A DNA stretch of 64,000 nucleotides from an uncultured Clostridia bacterium (GTDB lineage: Bacteria > Bacillota > Clostridia > Oscillospirales > CAG-382), in assembly GCA_944375955.1 (NCBI GenBank), contig CALWBE010000036.1, positions 1 through 64,000 of the forward strand, written 5' to 3'. The notes under the pieces were generated by a model that was not told the DNA's origin, did no database searches, and saw nothing but the letters and a program-made list of their open reading frames with translations. The translations under genes were made by a program, and so were the position numbers. Every line of letters starts with the position of its first letter. The first letter of the stretch is position 1. Shown in pieces: positions 1 to 9,015 of this stretch.

Positions 1-5
1 GCTTT

Positions 6-473
6 TTATTCTATAAGACAAACCGCATGCGCTGATATTCCCTCAAGCCTTCCCGTAAATCCGAGATGCTCTTCTGTCGTTGCCTTTATATTTATCTGCG
101 ATATATCGCATCCCGCCGCTTTAGCAATATTACAGCGCATTTTCTCTATATACGGCGCAAGCTTAGGCTTCTGAGCTATTACGGTACAGTCAGCATTGCA
201 CAATACAAATCCTTTTTTTCTCACCTTTTCCGACACCTGTCTCAAAAGCTCCATGCTGTCCGCGTCTTTATACCTGTCATCGCTGTCCGGAAAATGCTTT
301 CCTATATCTCCTTCTCCGATAGCCCCCAAAAGCGCGTCCATTAAGGCATGCGCCAAAACATCTGCGTCTGAATGCCCTAAAAGTCCTTTATTATACGGTA
401 TGTTTTCTCCGCCTATTATCAGTCTGCGGTTTTCCGCAAAACGATGTACGTCATATCCGTGTCCTATTCGCAT
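6..473 (-). CDS. ispF: 2-C-methyl-D-erythritol 2,4-cyclodiphosphate synthase (IspF)
   Basis: IspF converts CDP-ME 2-phosphate to the cyclic diphosphate MEcPP, releasing CMP, in the cytosolic MEP route to isoprenoids. The 155-residue length is normal for the family. The N-terminal GYDVHRF motif supplies metal ligands Asp8 and His10, and His42 lies in the [11 protein letters not shown] segment. The [11 protein letters not shown] motif near residues 130-140 is the CDP-binding signature. It follows ispD with a 3-base gap. The ATG has an AGAGGGG ribosome site inside the end of ispD, so the two are translated from one message. Identification is secure. Confidence 0.97.
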   Translation of the reverse strand: MRIGHGYDVHRFAENRRLIIGGENIPYNKGLLGHSDADVLAHALMDALLGAIGEGDIGKHFPDSDDRYKDADSMELLRQVSEKVRKKGFVLCNADCTVIAQKPKLAPYIEKMRCNIAKAAGCDISQINIKATTEEHLGFTGRLEGISAHAVCLIE

Positions 474-476
474 TTT

Positions 477-1226
477 TCATTTCCCCTCTTTTTGCCTTTC
501 ATGTTCATCAGCAATACGGCGCTTTTCTATTATCGCTTCCGCTATAAGCACATCCTCCGGATATGTGATTTTTATATTGTCATGCCCGCATTCCACAAGC
601 TTTACAAGAAATCCCGCCGACGTTACAAGTCCGCTTTCATCAGTTTCTTCAAGTCCCGTCTTGCGTGCAAGCGCTTCTGCCGTATGAAACATATCCGCAT
701 CGAAAATCTGCGGCGTCTGTATATGCCATAAATTTTCCCGCTCTATAGTTCCTGTTACAAGGTTATTTTTATCAGTTATCTTAAACGTGTCTTTCGCTCT
801 CGCTGCGCAAACCGCATTACCGTACATCTCCGCAGCATGAAATGCTCTTGTAAACTCTTCTTTAGTTATAAGCGGTCTTGCTGCGTCATGAACCGCCACA
901 AATTTCGTCTTTTTTTTCCCTTTAAAACCCGCTGCAAACGCTTTTGTTACAGATTCCTGACGGCTTTTTCCGCCTTCTGTAACAAGGATCTCTTTCATGT
1001 AATTCTCTCTGCCCGCAAGCTCTCTTATCAGCAGCATTTCTTCCCTCTTTGCAGATATTATAACTCTCTCGACAAAATCACAGCTCATAAACATGTCAAG
1101 CGAATACAATATCATGTGCCTTCCGCAAATTTTCATAAGCGGCTTCGATATTCCTCCCATTCGCTCTCCGCTTCCTGCTGCAGCTATTATTACAGTTACC
1201 GGCCGGGTATTGTTCTGTCCGCTCAT
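477..1226 (-). CDS. ispD: 2-C-methyl-D-erythritol 4-phosphate cytidylyltransferase (IspD)
   Basis: IspD joins CTP and methylerythritol 4-phosphate to give CDP-ME, two steps before IspF in the same pathway. The glycine-rich nucleotide loop AAAGSGERMG lies near the N-terminus. VAVHDAARPL and TDESGLV, seen further on, are typical of the family. I chose the ATG at 1226 because GAGG lies five bases upstream. An in-frame GTG at 1250 would add eight residues but has a weaker ribosome site. The product is 249 residues. It is the first gene of a two-gene unit with ispF, and ispE is not in the window. Confidence 0.96.
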   Translation of the reverse strand: MSGQNNTRPVTVIIAAAGSGERMGGISKPLMKICGRHMILYSLDMFMSCDFVERVIISAKREEMLLIRELAGRENYMKEILVTEGGKSRQESVTKAFAAGFKGKKKTKFVAVHDAARPLITKEEFTRAFHAAEMYGNAVCAARAKDTFKITDKNNLVTGTIERENLWHIQTPQIFDADMFHTAEALARKTGLEETDESGLVTSAGFLVKLVECGHDNIKITYPEDVLIAEAIIEKRRIADEHERQKEGK

Positions 1227-1424
1227 GTTTTCCTCTGCCTCTTTTCTCACGTAACGTTTTCCTGATTTTTAATACATTACGATTTTAATCTATTTTATCA
1301 TTATGTGTCATTATGTGTCAAGCCTAAATCCTCAATCCGGCAAGTATATGACAGACTGTTTGATAAATTAACCAATTATATTATATTTGTTAAGCGTTCG
1401 GACATATATTTTTTTATAAAACTA

Positions 1425-1454
1425 TTGCAAAATTACAGCCGTTTTGATTATAAT
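1425..1454 (+). promoter_or_regulatory. candidate sigma-A-type promoter for the RNA methyltransferase run
   Basis: TTGCAA at 1425-1430 and TATAAT at 1449-1454 are separated by 18 bases, about 40 bases before the first plus-strand gene. This would drive the long plus-strand run that begins with the SpoU-type methyltransferase. The call rests only on matches to the consensus. Confidence 0.5.
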
Positions 1455-1495
1455 AATATGTATGCACATAAAATAACATAAATTTTGCCTGGGAT

Positions 1496-2308
1496 GTGAA
1501 AAATATACGCTGCGACAGAATAACTTCAAGAAAAAATCCTAAAATAATTTCCGCATGTGCGCTCTCGGATAAAAAAGTCCGCGATTTAACCGGTCTTTTT
1601 GCTGCCGAAGGAATAAAGCTGCTGCGTGAAATTCTTTATGAAAATATAAAAATCACCGATATTTACCATACTAAAAGCGCAGCCGTAAAATTTTCTGAAG
1701 AACTTGAAAAAGCCGATATGTCAGGTGCAAATATCTATGAGGTTTCCGACGAAGTTTACGACAAGCTGTCCGAGGAAAAAAATCCCGAAGGCGTTTTTAC
1801 CGTTGCAAAAAAATTTCCGGTATACCCTCATGCCGTACAAACTCCAGGAAATGGCGGCTTTGTCATTCTTGACAGCATTCAAAATCCGCTCAATATCGGC
1901 GCAATTATACGAGCCGCCGCCGCTTTGGGCGTGGAAAAAATTCTCTTAGGCGAAGGCTGCGCGGATATTTTCGGACGAAAAACCGTCCGTGCCGCAATGG
2001 GCGCGCTTTTTAAGGTAAATATATGTGTATGCTCTGATATCTGCGAAGAGTTAGGACAGCTTAAAAAATCCGGCTCGCGAATTTTTGCTTCGGCGCTCGG
2101 CGCTGAAAGCACTGATATAAGAAATATAAAATTTTCTCCCGACGACTGCATAGTTATAGGAAATGAAGGCAGCGGAATATCAGAGAAAGTTCTTTGTGTA
2201 TGCGACAAAAAAATAATAATACCTATGCAGCAGAATACCGAATCTCTTAATGCGGCGTCTGCCGCATCTATCCTTATTTGGGAAAAGCAAAAGGGAGTGA
2301 TCGAGTGA
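1496..2308 (+). CDS. TrmH/SpoU-family 2'-O-ribose RNA methyltransferase
   Basis: This is an AdoMet-dependent SPOUT enzyme that methylates a ribose 2'-OH in rRNA or tRNA. The exact target cannot be told from sequence. The N-terminal third is the substrate-binding SpoU domain. The C-terminal knot carries motif 1 (NPLNIGAIIRAAAALG), motif 2 (IVIGNEGSGIS) and motif 3 (IIIPMQQNTESLNAASAAS). The reading frame opens with GTG at 1496, but no good Shine-Dalgarno is visible, so the start is the least certain part. The stop overlaps the GTG of dprA (GTGA), implying translational coupling. Similar proteins in Bacillota often sit near pheS, which is not the case here. Confidence 0.9.
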   Translation: MKNIRCDRITSRKNPKIISACALSDKKVRDLTGLFAAEGIKLLREILYENIKITDIYHTKSAAVKFSEELEKADMSGANIYEVSDEVYDKLSEEKNPEGVFTVAKKFPVYPHAVQTPGNGGFVILDSIQNPLNIGAIIRAAAALGVEKILLGEGCADIFGRKTVRAAMGALFKVNICVCSDICEELGQLKKSGSRIFASALGAESTDIRNIKFSPDDCIVIGNEGSGISEKVLCVCDKKIIIPMQQNTESLNAASAASILIWEKQKGVIE

Positions 2309-3621
2309 ATACAGATTTTGCTTCCGAAAAAATTCTCTCAGGAAAGCCCGCTTCCGGCCCTGACTATTTTATATGGCTTTCAGAGCTCTGCGGCGCAGGA
2401 TCGGCGCTGCCGAAAAAGATTTACGAAGCCTTCGGCGGGAATATACGCAAAGCATATGAAGCGGATTTTGACGAATATGTTTCTATGGGATTTTCCGAAA
2501 ACGATGCACAGCTTCTTTGCGACAAAGATTTTACAAGAGCCAACAGCATTATAGATTACTGCGCCGAAAACCGCGTCGGTCTTCTATGTTTCGGTTCTGA
2601 TTATTATCCTCAAAAACTGTATGAAACAAAAACACCTCCTCCGGTTCTTTATTATAAAGGACATATCGAACGCCTGCGCGGCGGCGCGTATATTACCGCC
2701 GTAGGGAGCCGGAAATGTTCGGAAGAAGCATACGAGGCAGGTTATTCTTTTTCATATAAACTTTCATGCGCTGGAATTTCGATTATTTCAGGACTTGCAA
2801 CCGGTATTGATACCGCATGTACTTCCGGAGCTTTGGATGCCGGAGGTTTTGCGGTTGGAGTATTGGGCAGCGGCATAAATATCTTATATCCGTTTGAAAA
2901 TTCAGCACTTTTTGCAAGAATGTTTCGTTCCGGACTTGTTATGACCGAGTTTTCACCTTATACCGAACCGAAATCAGTAAATTTTCCTATACGAAACAGA
3001 ATTATGGCGGCTATGGGAGATGCAGTACTGGTAGTCGAAGCCGGAAACAAAAGCGGAGCTCTTATTACCGCAGATTTTGCGGCTGAGCTTGGAAAACGTA
3101 TTTTCGCGATACCCGGAAGCGTAACAAATCCCCTTTGTTTTGGATCCAATCGTCTTATACGCGACGGAGCGACAGCTGTGATAGATGCTTCTGATATAAT
3201 TTCTGAATTTGAATACTGTTATCCTTCTGTCGTTTCGGTAAGATCTTCCCGGCGCAGAACCTCCGATATAAAAGCGGGATATATTTCGAGAAGAAGGCGC
3301 GGAAAATCAGCAGCATCTCCGGAAAAATCAGAAATAAAAAGACGAAAAACAAAAGAAATTCACAAGCCAGAAACAGTATTTTCAGACAGAGACGCAACAT
3401 TTTCTGAAAATGACGGAAAACATGAGGATCTGTCGATGCTTTCAAAAACAGAAAAGAAAGTTTATGAAGAATTGAAAAAACACAGCGCGTCGGCAAACGA
3501 GCTGGGACAAGCTTTAAGTATTCCGCAGGACGATCTGCTTTCGGCTCTTACAATGCTTGAAATATTCGGCTTTATAGAATCTTTGCCGGGCGGAATATAT
3601 GCGGCATTACAGAATATATAA
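2305..3621 (+). CDS. dprA: DNA-processing protein DprA
   Basis: DprA binds incoming single-stranded DNA and loads RecA during natural transformation. The Rossmann core (about residues 110-320) has GSRKCSEEAYEAG, ISGLATGIDTACTSGAL and the RNRIMAAMGDAVLVVEA stretch, all typical of the family. A helix-hairpin-helix-like domain precedes it. A winged helix (about 375-438) follows a basic linker rich in Arg and Lys. The GTG at 2305 is preferred because AAGGGAG lies eight bases upstream and it overlaps the previous stop. The product of 438 residues is longer than many DprA proteins, mainly because of the linker. It precedes topA, a common order in Bacillota. Confidence 0.94.
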   Translation: MNTDFASEKILSGKPASGPDYFIWLSELCGAGSALPKKIYEAFGGNIRKAYEADFDEYVSMGFSENDAQLLCDKDFTRANSIIDYCAENRVGLLCFGSDYYPQKLYETKTPPPVLYYKGHIERLRGGAYITAVGSRKCSEEAYEAGYSFSYKLSCAGISIISGLATGIDTACTSGALDAGGFAVGVLGSGINILYPFENSALFARMFRSGLVMTEFSPYTEPKSVNFPIRNRIMAAMGDAVLVVEAGNKSGALITADFAAELGKRIFAIPGSVTNPLCFGSNRLIRDGATAVIDASDIISEFEYCYPSVVSVRSSRRRTSDIKAGYISRRRRGKSAASPEKSEIKRRKTKEIHKPETVFSDRDATFSENDGKHEDLSMLSKTEKKVYEELKKHSASANELGQALSIPQDDLLSALTMLEIFGFIESLPGGIYAALQNI

Positions 3622-3703
3622 GTAATATAAAATATTATAAATTAAAAAATCGGAAAACATATTCCGTATATCTAAATCACCAAGCAAAATCAGGAGGAAA
3701 ACC

Positions 3704-5977
3704 GTGTCAAATCTTGTAATTGTGGAATCTCCCTCAAAAGCGAGCACAATAAAAGGCTATCTTGGCAAGGGATACAAAGTAGTAGCATCAAAAGGACATG
3801 TCAGAGATCTGCCTAAAAGCTCTTTCGGCATTGATATAGATAATAACTTTGCGCCTAAATATATAAATATCCGCGGAAAAGGTCCGCTGATAAACGAACT
3901 TAAAAAAGATGCCAAAAATGCCGATACCGTATATCTCGCAGCCGACCCCGACCGCGAAGGAGAAGCTATTTCCTGGCATCTCGCAAACGTTCTCGGACTT
4001 GACGACAAAAAGGCAAAGCGCGTTACTTTTAACGAAGTTACGAAAACCGCTGTAAAAACCGCTATTAAAAATCCCTCAAAAATAAATATGGATCTCGTCG
4101 ACGCGCAGCAGGCAAGACGTATACTTGACCGTATTGTCGGATATAAGCTAAGTCCCGTATTATGGAAAAAAATAAAAAGCGGTCTTTCTGCCGGACGTGT
4201 TCAGTCGGTTGCTACGCGTATTCTTGTTGAACGCGAAAACGAAATACGCGCTTTCGTTCCCGAAGAATTCTGGAAAATCGAAGCTGAACTCGGCTCTGCC
4301 AAAGGTACGCTTAAGGCTTTGTTTTTCGGAAATGAAAAAGGTAAAATAGATATTCATGACAAGGACAATGCCGATAATATAGTTCAAACCGTAAAAAACG
4401 GCGTTTTTAAAGTAAAAAATATCAAAAAAGCCGTCCGCGCAAACAATCCTCAGCCGCCTTTTATTACATCGACTTTACACCAGGAAGCCAACAAGCGTTT
4501 CGGGTTCCGTTCTGAAAAAACTGCAAAGCTTGCGCAGGAACTTTATGAGGGAATTTCTCTCGGCGAACATGGTACGCGCGGTCTTATCACATATATGCGT
4601 ACAGATTCGCTGCGCATCTCCGATACTGCGGCAGAAGCTGCTAAAGAATATATTGTAAATAAATACGGTTCTGATTATTATCCGAAAACCCGGAGAACAT
4701 ATAAGTCCCGTGCAGGTGCGCAGGACGCCCACGAAGCTATTCGTCCGTCGGATATGGCTTTTCCTCCTCAGCTGGTAAAACAGTTTCTTTCCCCGGAACA
4801 GTTTAAACTATATAAACTTATCTGGGACAGATTCATCGCTTCGCAAATGGAATCGGCTCTTTTGGATACGGTAAACATCGATATCGAAAACTCAGGATAT
4901 ATTTTCCGTTCTTCCGGATATACAGTAAAACATCCCGGATTTATGGCAATATATGAAGATACAAAAGAAGAAAAAGACGAAAATTCCGAAAAAGACGACG
5001 AAGAAAAGGAAACCAAACTTCCGGAAGTATCGGAAAATGAAATTCTTTCTCTCGAAAAACTTTCGCCGTCTCAGCATTTTACAAAACCTCCGGCAAGATA
5101 TACAGAAGCCACACTCATAAAGGTGCTTGAAGAAAAAGGAATTGGACGTCCTTCCACATATACTCCTACGATTACTACCATAATACAGCGCGGATATGTC
5201 GAACGCGACGGTAAATCTCTTGTGCCTTCGCAATTAGGTGAAATTACGACAAAACTTATGATTGATAATTTCCCGGATATTGTCGACTATGGATTTACCG
5301 CCGGTATGGAGGAAATGCTTGACGAAGTTGAAAACGGCAAAAAAACCATGCTTGATGTCCTGAAAACTTTTTACGCCGATTTTTCGGACGAACTTGAAAA
5401 AGCCGAAAAAAGTATTGAAAAAAACAATTATAAGCTGTCCCCTGAAGAAACGGATATAATATGTGAAAAATGCGGAAGCCGCATGGTTGTTAAAAGCGGA
5501 AGATTCGGAAGATTTGCAGCATGTCCCAACTATCCCGCCTGCCGAAATACAAAGCCTATCGACAAAAACGGTAATCTTATAGAAAAAAATGCTGAAAACA
5601 AATCCGAAAGTCCTGTCCCCGCTCCCGACGATATAAAATGCGATTTGTGCGGCGGCCCTATGGTTATACGCCGCGGACGGTACGGCAATTTTTATGCCTG
5701 TGCTAATTATCCCGATTGCCGCGGAACAAAACCTATAACAAAAGATTTAAATATTCCTTGTCCTTTATGCGGCTCAAAAATTCTTATTAAGCACGGCAGA
5801 AAAAAAAGCGTGTTTTACAGCTGCGAAAGATATCCGGAATGCAAATTTTCCACATGGGATATACCGCAGGAAGAAAAATGCCCTGACTGCGGCGGCCTTC
5901 TTTTAAAGAAAAAAGGCAAAGATCTTATATACTGTATAAATGAAAAATGCAGCTATACAAAAAATCTCGGGAAATAA
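3704..5977 (+). CDS. topA: DNA topoisomerase I (TopA)
   Basis: A type IA topoisomerase that relaxes negative supercoils through a transient phosphotyrosine. The Toprim domain starts at VIVESPSKA and contains the acidic DPDREGEAISWHL motif. The catalytic tyrosine is Tyr297 in GLITYMRTDS. Four Cys4-type zinc ribbons fill the C-terminus (about residues 580-757), and the last is short. GTG at 3704 follows AGGAGG by seven bases. An acidic Lys/Glu-rich insertion lies near residues 422-445. The gene stands 82 bases after dprA, and a hairpin follows the stop. Confidence 0.97.
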   Translation: MSNLVIVESPSKASTIKGYLGKGYKVVASKGHVRDLPKSSFGIDIDNNFAPKYINIRGKGPLINELKKDAKNADTVYLAADPDREGEAISWHLANVLGLDDKKAKRVTFNEVTKTAVKTAIKNPSKINMDLVDAQQARRILDRIVGYKLSPVLWKKIKSGLSAGRVQSVATRILVERENEIRAFVPEEFWKIEAELGSAKGTLKALFFGNEKGKIDIHDKDNADNIVQTVKNGVFKVKNIKKAVRANNPQPPFITSTLHQEANKRFGFRSEKTAKLAQELYEGISLGEHGTRGLITYMRTDSLRISDTAAEAAKEYIVNKYGSDYYPKTRRTYKSRAGAQDAHEAIRPSDMAFPPQLVKQFLSPEQFKLYKLIWDRFIASQMESALLDTVNIDIENSGYIFRSSGYTVKHPGFMAIYEDTKEEKDENSEKDDEEKETKLPEVSENEILSLEKLSPSQHFTKPPARYTEATLIKVLEEKGIGRPSTYTPTITTIIQRGYVERDGKSLVPSQLGEITTKLMIDNFPDIVDYGFTAGMEEMLDEVENGKKTMLDVLKTFYADFSDELEKAEKSIEKNNYKLSPEETDIICEKCGSRMVVKSGRFGRFAACPNYPACRNTKPIDKNGNLIEKNAENKSESPVPAPDDIKCDLCGGPMVIRRGRYGNFYACANYPDCRGTKPITKDLNIPCPLCGSKILIKHGRKKSVFYSCERYPECKFSTWDIPQEEKCPDCGGLLLKKKGKDLIYCINEKCSYTKNLGK

Positions 5978-6001
5978 CAAAAATTTTCCTGATATCAGCC
6001 T

Positions 6002-6046
6002 GCTGCCGCATTTTTTTATTAGCTTTTAAACATGCGGCTGCTTTTA
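6002..6046 (+). terminator. candidate terminator after topA
   Basis: GCTGCCGCAT at 6002-6011 pairs with ATGCGGCTGC at 6032-6041, with one T-T mismatch and a 20-base AT-rich loop, then TTTTATC follows. It may end topA transcription before plsX. The T-run is short, so read-through is possible. Confidence 0.5.
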
Positions 6047-6099
6047 TCAGCGCGGCATCGGCTGAAAATGATAAATAAGTTTTACGGAGGGAAAACATT

Positions 6100-7116
6100 T
6101 TGAAAATAATCGTTGACTGTATGAGCGGCGACAATGCGCCGGAGGAAATCGTAAAAGGAGCTATCGCCGGCGCGGATTCTTATGATACCGACGTTCTCCT
6201 TGTCGGAGATGAAAACGCCATACGGAAAATAATCAGGGAAAATCAGCTTTCTGAACGCCGGGTGTCCATTTACCATACCCCTGATGATCCCATAACTATG
6301 GACGACGATCCTTCATGTATAATAAAAGAGAAAAAAGATTCTTCAATGGCTACGGCATTAAGGCTTCTTGCCGAAGGCGGCGGCGATGCAGTTATCAGCG
6401 CCGGAAATACCGGAGCTCTTTTCACCGGCGCAACGCTTATTTTAAAACGCGTAAAGGGTATGCGCCGTGCAGCTCTCGGAGCTATCATACCACTCGGCAA
6501 ACCCATGCTTTTAGTTGACGCAGGCGCTAATACTGACGTTCATCCCGAACATCTTCTGGATTTTGCCCGAATGGGCAATCTTTACATGAAAAAGGTGCTT
6601 ATGATAAAAAATCCCGCAATAGGTCTTATAAACAACGGCACCGAAGAAAAAAAAGGCACCGAACTTTATGTAGAAGCTCATAAACTATTAAAAAACGCCG
6701 GCTTTAATTTTATCGGAAACATCGAAGGACGAGACGTTCCGGAAGGTATCGCGGACGTTATAGTCTGCGATGGCTTTACGGGTAATATTATACTCAAGCT
6801 TTGCGAAGGGTTTGGTCTTTTTATCAAAAAAACCCTCGAAGACATGTTTTATCGCAACGCACGCACAAAGCTCGGCGCTGTTTTCGTTCTTGACAGCATA
6901 AAAAGACTGAAAAAAAAGATGGACTATTCCGAACACGGCGGAGCTCCTTTTTTAGGTATATCAAAGCCTGTTATTAAAGCGCACGGCAGCTCAAATGCAA
7001 AAAGTATAAGCCGCTGTGTTCTTCAGGCAAAAAATTATGCCCGCTCGGGAATTATAAATGAATTTTACGAACTTGCACAAAATAAACAAAAAGATACAAA
7101 CTCCGAAAATAATTAA
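6100..7116 (+). CDS. plsX: phosphate acyltransferase PlsX
   Basis: PlsX moves acyl chains from acyl-ACP to phosphate, giving acyl phosphate for PlsY and so feeding phospholipid synthesis at the membrane. The start is a TTG at 6100 with ACGGAGGGA seven bases upstream. The protein opens MKIIVDCMSGDNAPEEIVKG, which matches the family. SAGNTGALFTGA and the VCDGFTGNIILKLCEG motif follow at the expected places. The 338-residue length is normal. The usual neighbours rpmF and acpP are missing: rnc follows directly after 53 bases. Confidence 0.95.
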   Translation: MKIIVDCMSGDNAPEEIVKGAIAGADSYDTDVLLVGDENAIRKIIRENQLSERRVSIYHTPDDPITMDDDPSCIIKEKKDSSMATALRLLAEGGGDAVISAGNTGALFTGATLILKRVKGMRRAALGAIIPLGKPMLLVDAGANTDVHPEHLLDFARMGNLYMKKVLMIKNPAIGLINNGTEEKKGTELYVEAHKLLKNAGFNFIGNIEGRDVPEGIADVIVCDGFTGNIILKLCEGFGLFIKKTLEDMFYRNARTKLGAVFVLDSIKRLKKKMDYSEHGGAPFLGISKPVIKAHGSSNAKSISRCVLQAKNYARSGIINEFYELAQNKQKDTNSENN

Positions 7117-7169
7117 AATTAAAGTATAGGGAGCTTTTTTACGCTTCCTCAGCAGAGGTATTATAAAAA

Positions 7170-7934
7170 ATGAACAACGACCGATATCCGCTTCCGCTTT
7201 CTGAACTTGAAAAAAAAATCGGATATAAATTTAAAAACAAAAAGCTTGCCGAAACCGCGCTTACTCATTCTTCTTATGCAAATGAACTGCATGCTCACGG
7301 GAAAACAGATATAAAATGCTATGAAAGACTTGAATTTCTCGGAGATTCGGTGCTTTCTGTTATAACCTCAGATTATCTTTTTGAACATTATACCGTCCTC
7401 GATGAAGGCGATCTTACTAAGATCCGCGCGGCGACAGTCTGCGAAAGCGCCTTGTATGAATATTCAAAAAGCTTTTCAGCAGGCGATTATATGTTTATCG
7501 GTCACGGTGAAGAAATAACAAACGGAAGAGAAAGACGTTCTATTCTCGCTGATATTTTCGAGGCTCTGCTTGCCGCTATATATATTGACGGCGGATATTT
7601 CGCCGCAAAAGAATTTGCTATGCCGTATATCCAAAAAAAAGTGGACGAACTTACAAGCAAAGGCTCGAATGAGGATTATAAAACCGCACTTCAGCAATTT
7701 GTTCAGCAAAACCGCGGAGATATTCTCGAATATGTTTTGGTAGGTGAAGACGGTCCGGCACATGACAAGCGTTTTTCTTTTGAGGTGCGGCTTAACAACA
7801 ACTGTATAGGCCGCGGCAAAGGCGGTACCAAACGCGAAGCGGAACAGCAAGCTGCAAAAGAAGCTCTGATTCTTTTCGGCGTTATTCCCGAAATGAAACA
7901 AAATGACAAGGACAGACAAAAATTTTTAAAATGA
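7170..7934 (+). CDS. rnc: ribonuclease III
   Basis: RNase III cuts double-stranded RNA, processing rRNA precursors and some messages. The catalytic signature ERLEFLGDSVLSV is near residue 55 and the second acidic cluster DIFEALLAAIYIDGG near residue 130. The C-terminal double-stranded RNA-binding domain (about residues 168-240) ends in the basic GGTKREAEQQAAKEAL helix. AGAGGT precedes the ATG. The stop overlaps the start of the radical SAM gene by four bases (ATGA), so the two are likely co-translated. Confidence 0.96.
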   Translation: MNNDRYPLPLSELEKKIGYKFKNKKLAETALTHSSYANELHAHGKTDIKCYERLEFLGDSVLSVITSDYLFEHYTVLDEGDLTKIRAATVCESALYEYSKSFSAGDYMFIGHGEEITNGRERRSILADIFEALLAAIYIDGGYFAAKEFAMPYIQKKVDELTSKGSNEDYKTALQQFVQQNRGDILEYVLVGEDGPAHDKRFSFEVRLNNNCIGRGKGGTKREAEQQAAKEALILFGVIPEMKQNDKDRQKFLK

Positions 7935-8992
7935 ATCTTTATACCAAAACAGAAAAGAAACACGCGAATATTCCTATATTTATACCGCACGAAGGCTGCC
8001 CTAACGGCTGCGTCTTCTGCAGCCAAAAAAAAATTACCGGCTCGGATGAACGTGCCGACAGAAATATAATTCCTGAAATAGAACAAGCTCTCTCCACTCT
8101 CGATCCTGAAAAATACGATACGGAAATCGCTTTTTTCGGCGGCAGCTTTACGGGTATAGACCGCGCGGTCATGGAGCGCCTGCTTAAAGACGCTTATTCT
8201 TTTATAAAATCCGGAAGAGTCTCGTCGATAAGACTCTCAACCCGTCCTGATTATATAAATGAAGAAATACTCGGCATTCTTAAAAATTACGGCGTCGTAC
8301 ATATCGAACTCGGCATTCAGTCTTCTGACAATGCGGTTCTTCAAGCCTCAAAACGCGGACATACCGCCGAAACCTCCCTGAAAGCCTGTGAAATGATCGT
8401 AAACTCAGGCTTTGTGCTCGGTGGTCAAATGATGATAGGTCTGCCTAAATCTACTCTTAAAAGTGAGATAGATACTGCAAAAATGATATGCTCCGCCGGA
8501 GCGTCCGAAGCAAGAATTTATCCGACAGTGGTTTTCCGCCATACCGAACTTTGCTCGATGGCACAGTCGGGGAGTTATATTCCACTTAGCAATGACGAAG
8601 CCGCTGTACGTGCCGCGGAATGCTATAAAATTTTTATGCAAAACGGAGTTAAAGTTCTTCGTGTAGGTCTTCAGTCAAGTGAAAATCTGCACTGCGAAAA
8701 TGACGTCTACGGCGGCGCAAATCATCCGGCGATGGGCGAACTTTGTGAAAGCAAGGTATATTACGGCATTATACTTGACCGCGTTTCTGAAATTCTCAGC
8801 AGCTACCGCGGTGAGAAAACTTTGATTTTAGAATGCCCCTACAAAGATATTTCAAAAGTTTCGGGACAAAAAAAGGAAAATAAAAAAGCTCTTTTATTAT
8901 TTTTAAATAATAAAGGCGTTATGGTAAAAAATATAAAGCTTGTCGGTATTTTCGACGAGGCATTTAAAATAAATGCCCGCTTTGCATACTGA
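7931..8992 (+). CDS. Elp3-related radical SAM protein
   Basis: A radical SAM enzyme of the Elp3-like group commonly found between rnc and smc in Clostridia. Its substrate is unknown. The [4Fe-4S] motif is GCPNGCVFC, with Cys23, Cys27 and Cys30, followed by the FFGGSFTGID glycine motif and the IELGIQSSDNAVL strand typical of this fold. There is no acetyltransferase domain like that of true Elp3. The start overlaps the rnc stop by four bases. The position suggests a role in RNA modification, but that is inference from context. Confidence 0.85.
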   Translation: MNLYTKTEKKHANIPIFIPHEGCPNGCVFCSQKKITGSDERADRNIIPEIEQALSTLDPEKYDTEIAFFGGSFTGIDRAVMERLLKDAYSFIKSGRVSSIRLSTRPDYINEEILGILKNYGVVHIELGIQSSDNAVLQASKRGHTAETSLKACEMIVNSGFVLGGQMMIGLPKSTLKSEIDTAKMICSAGASEARIYPTVVFRHTELCSMAQSGSYIPLSNDEAAVRAAECYKIFMQNGVKVLRVGLQSSENLHCENDVYGGANHPAMGELCESKVYYGIILDRVSEILSSYRGEKTLILECPYKDISKVSGQKKENKKALLLFLNNKGVMVKNIKLVGIFDEAFKINARFAY

Positions 8993-9015
8993 AAACAAAA
9001 AAGGAAGTGAACTAT

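Noticed and set aside
1301-1320. Direct repeat TTATGTGTCA x2 upstream of ispD
   Set aside because: Only two copies, no palindrome and no nearby regulator gene; probably chance or a small duplication.
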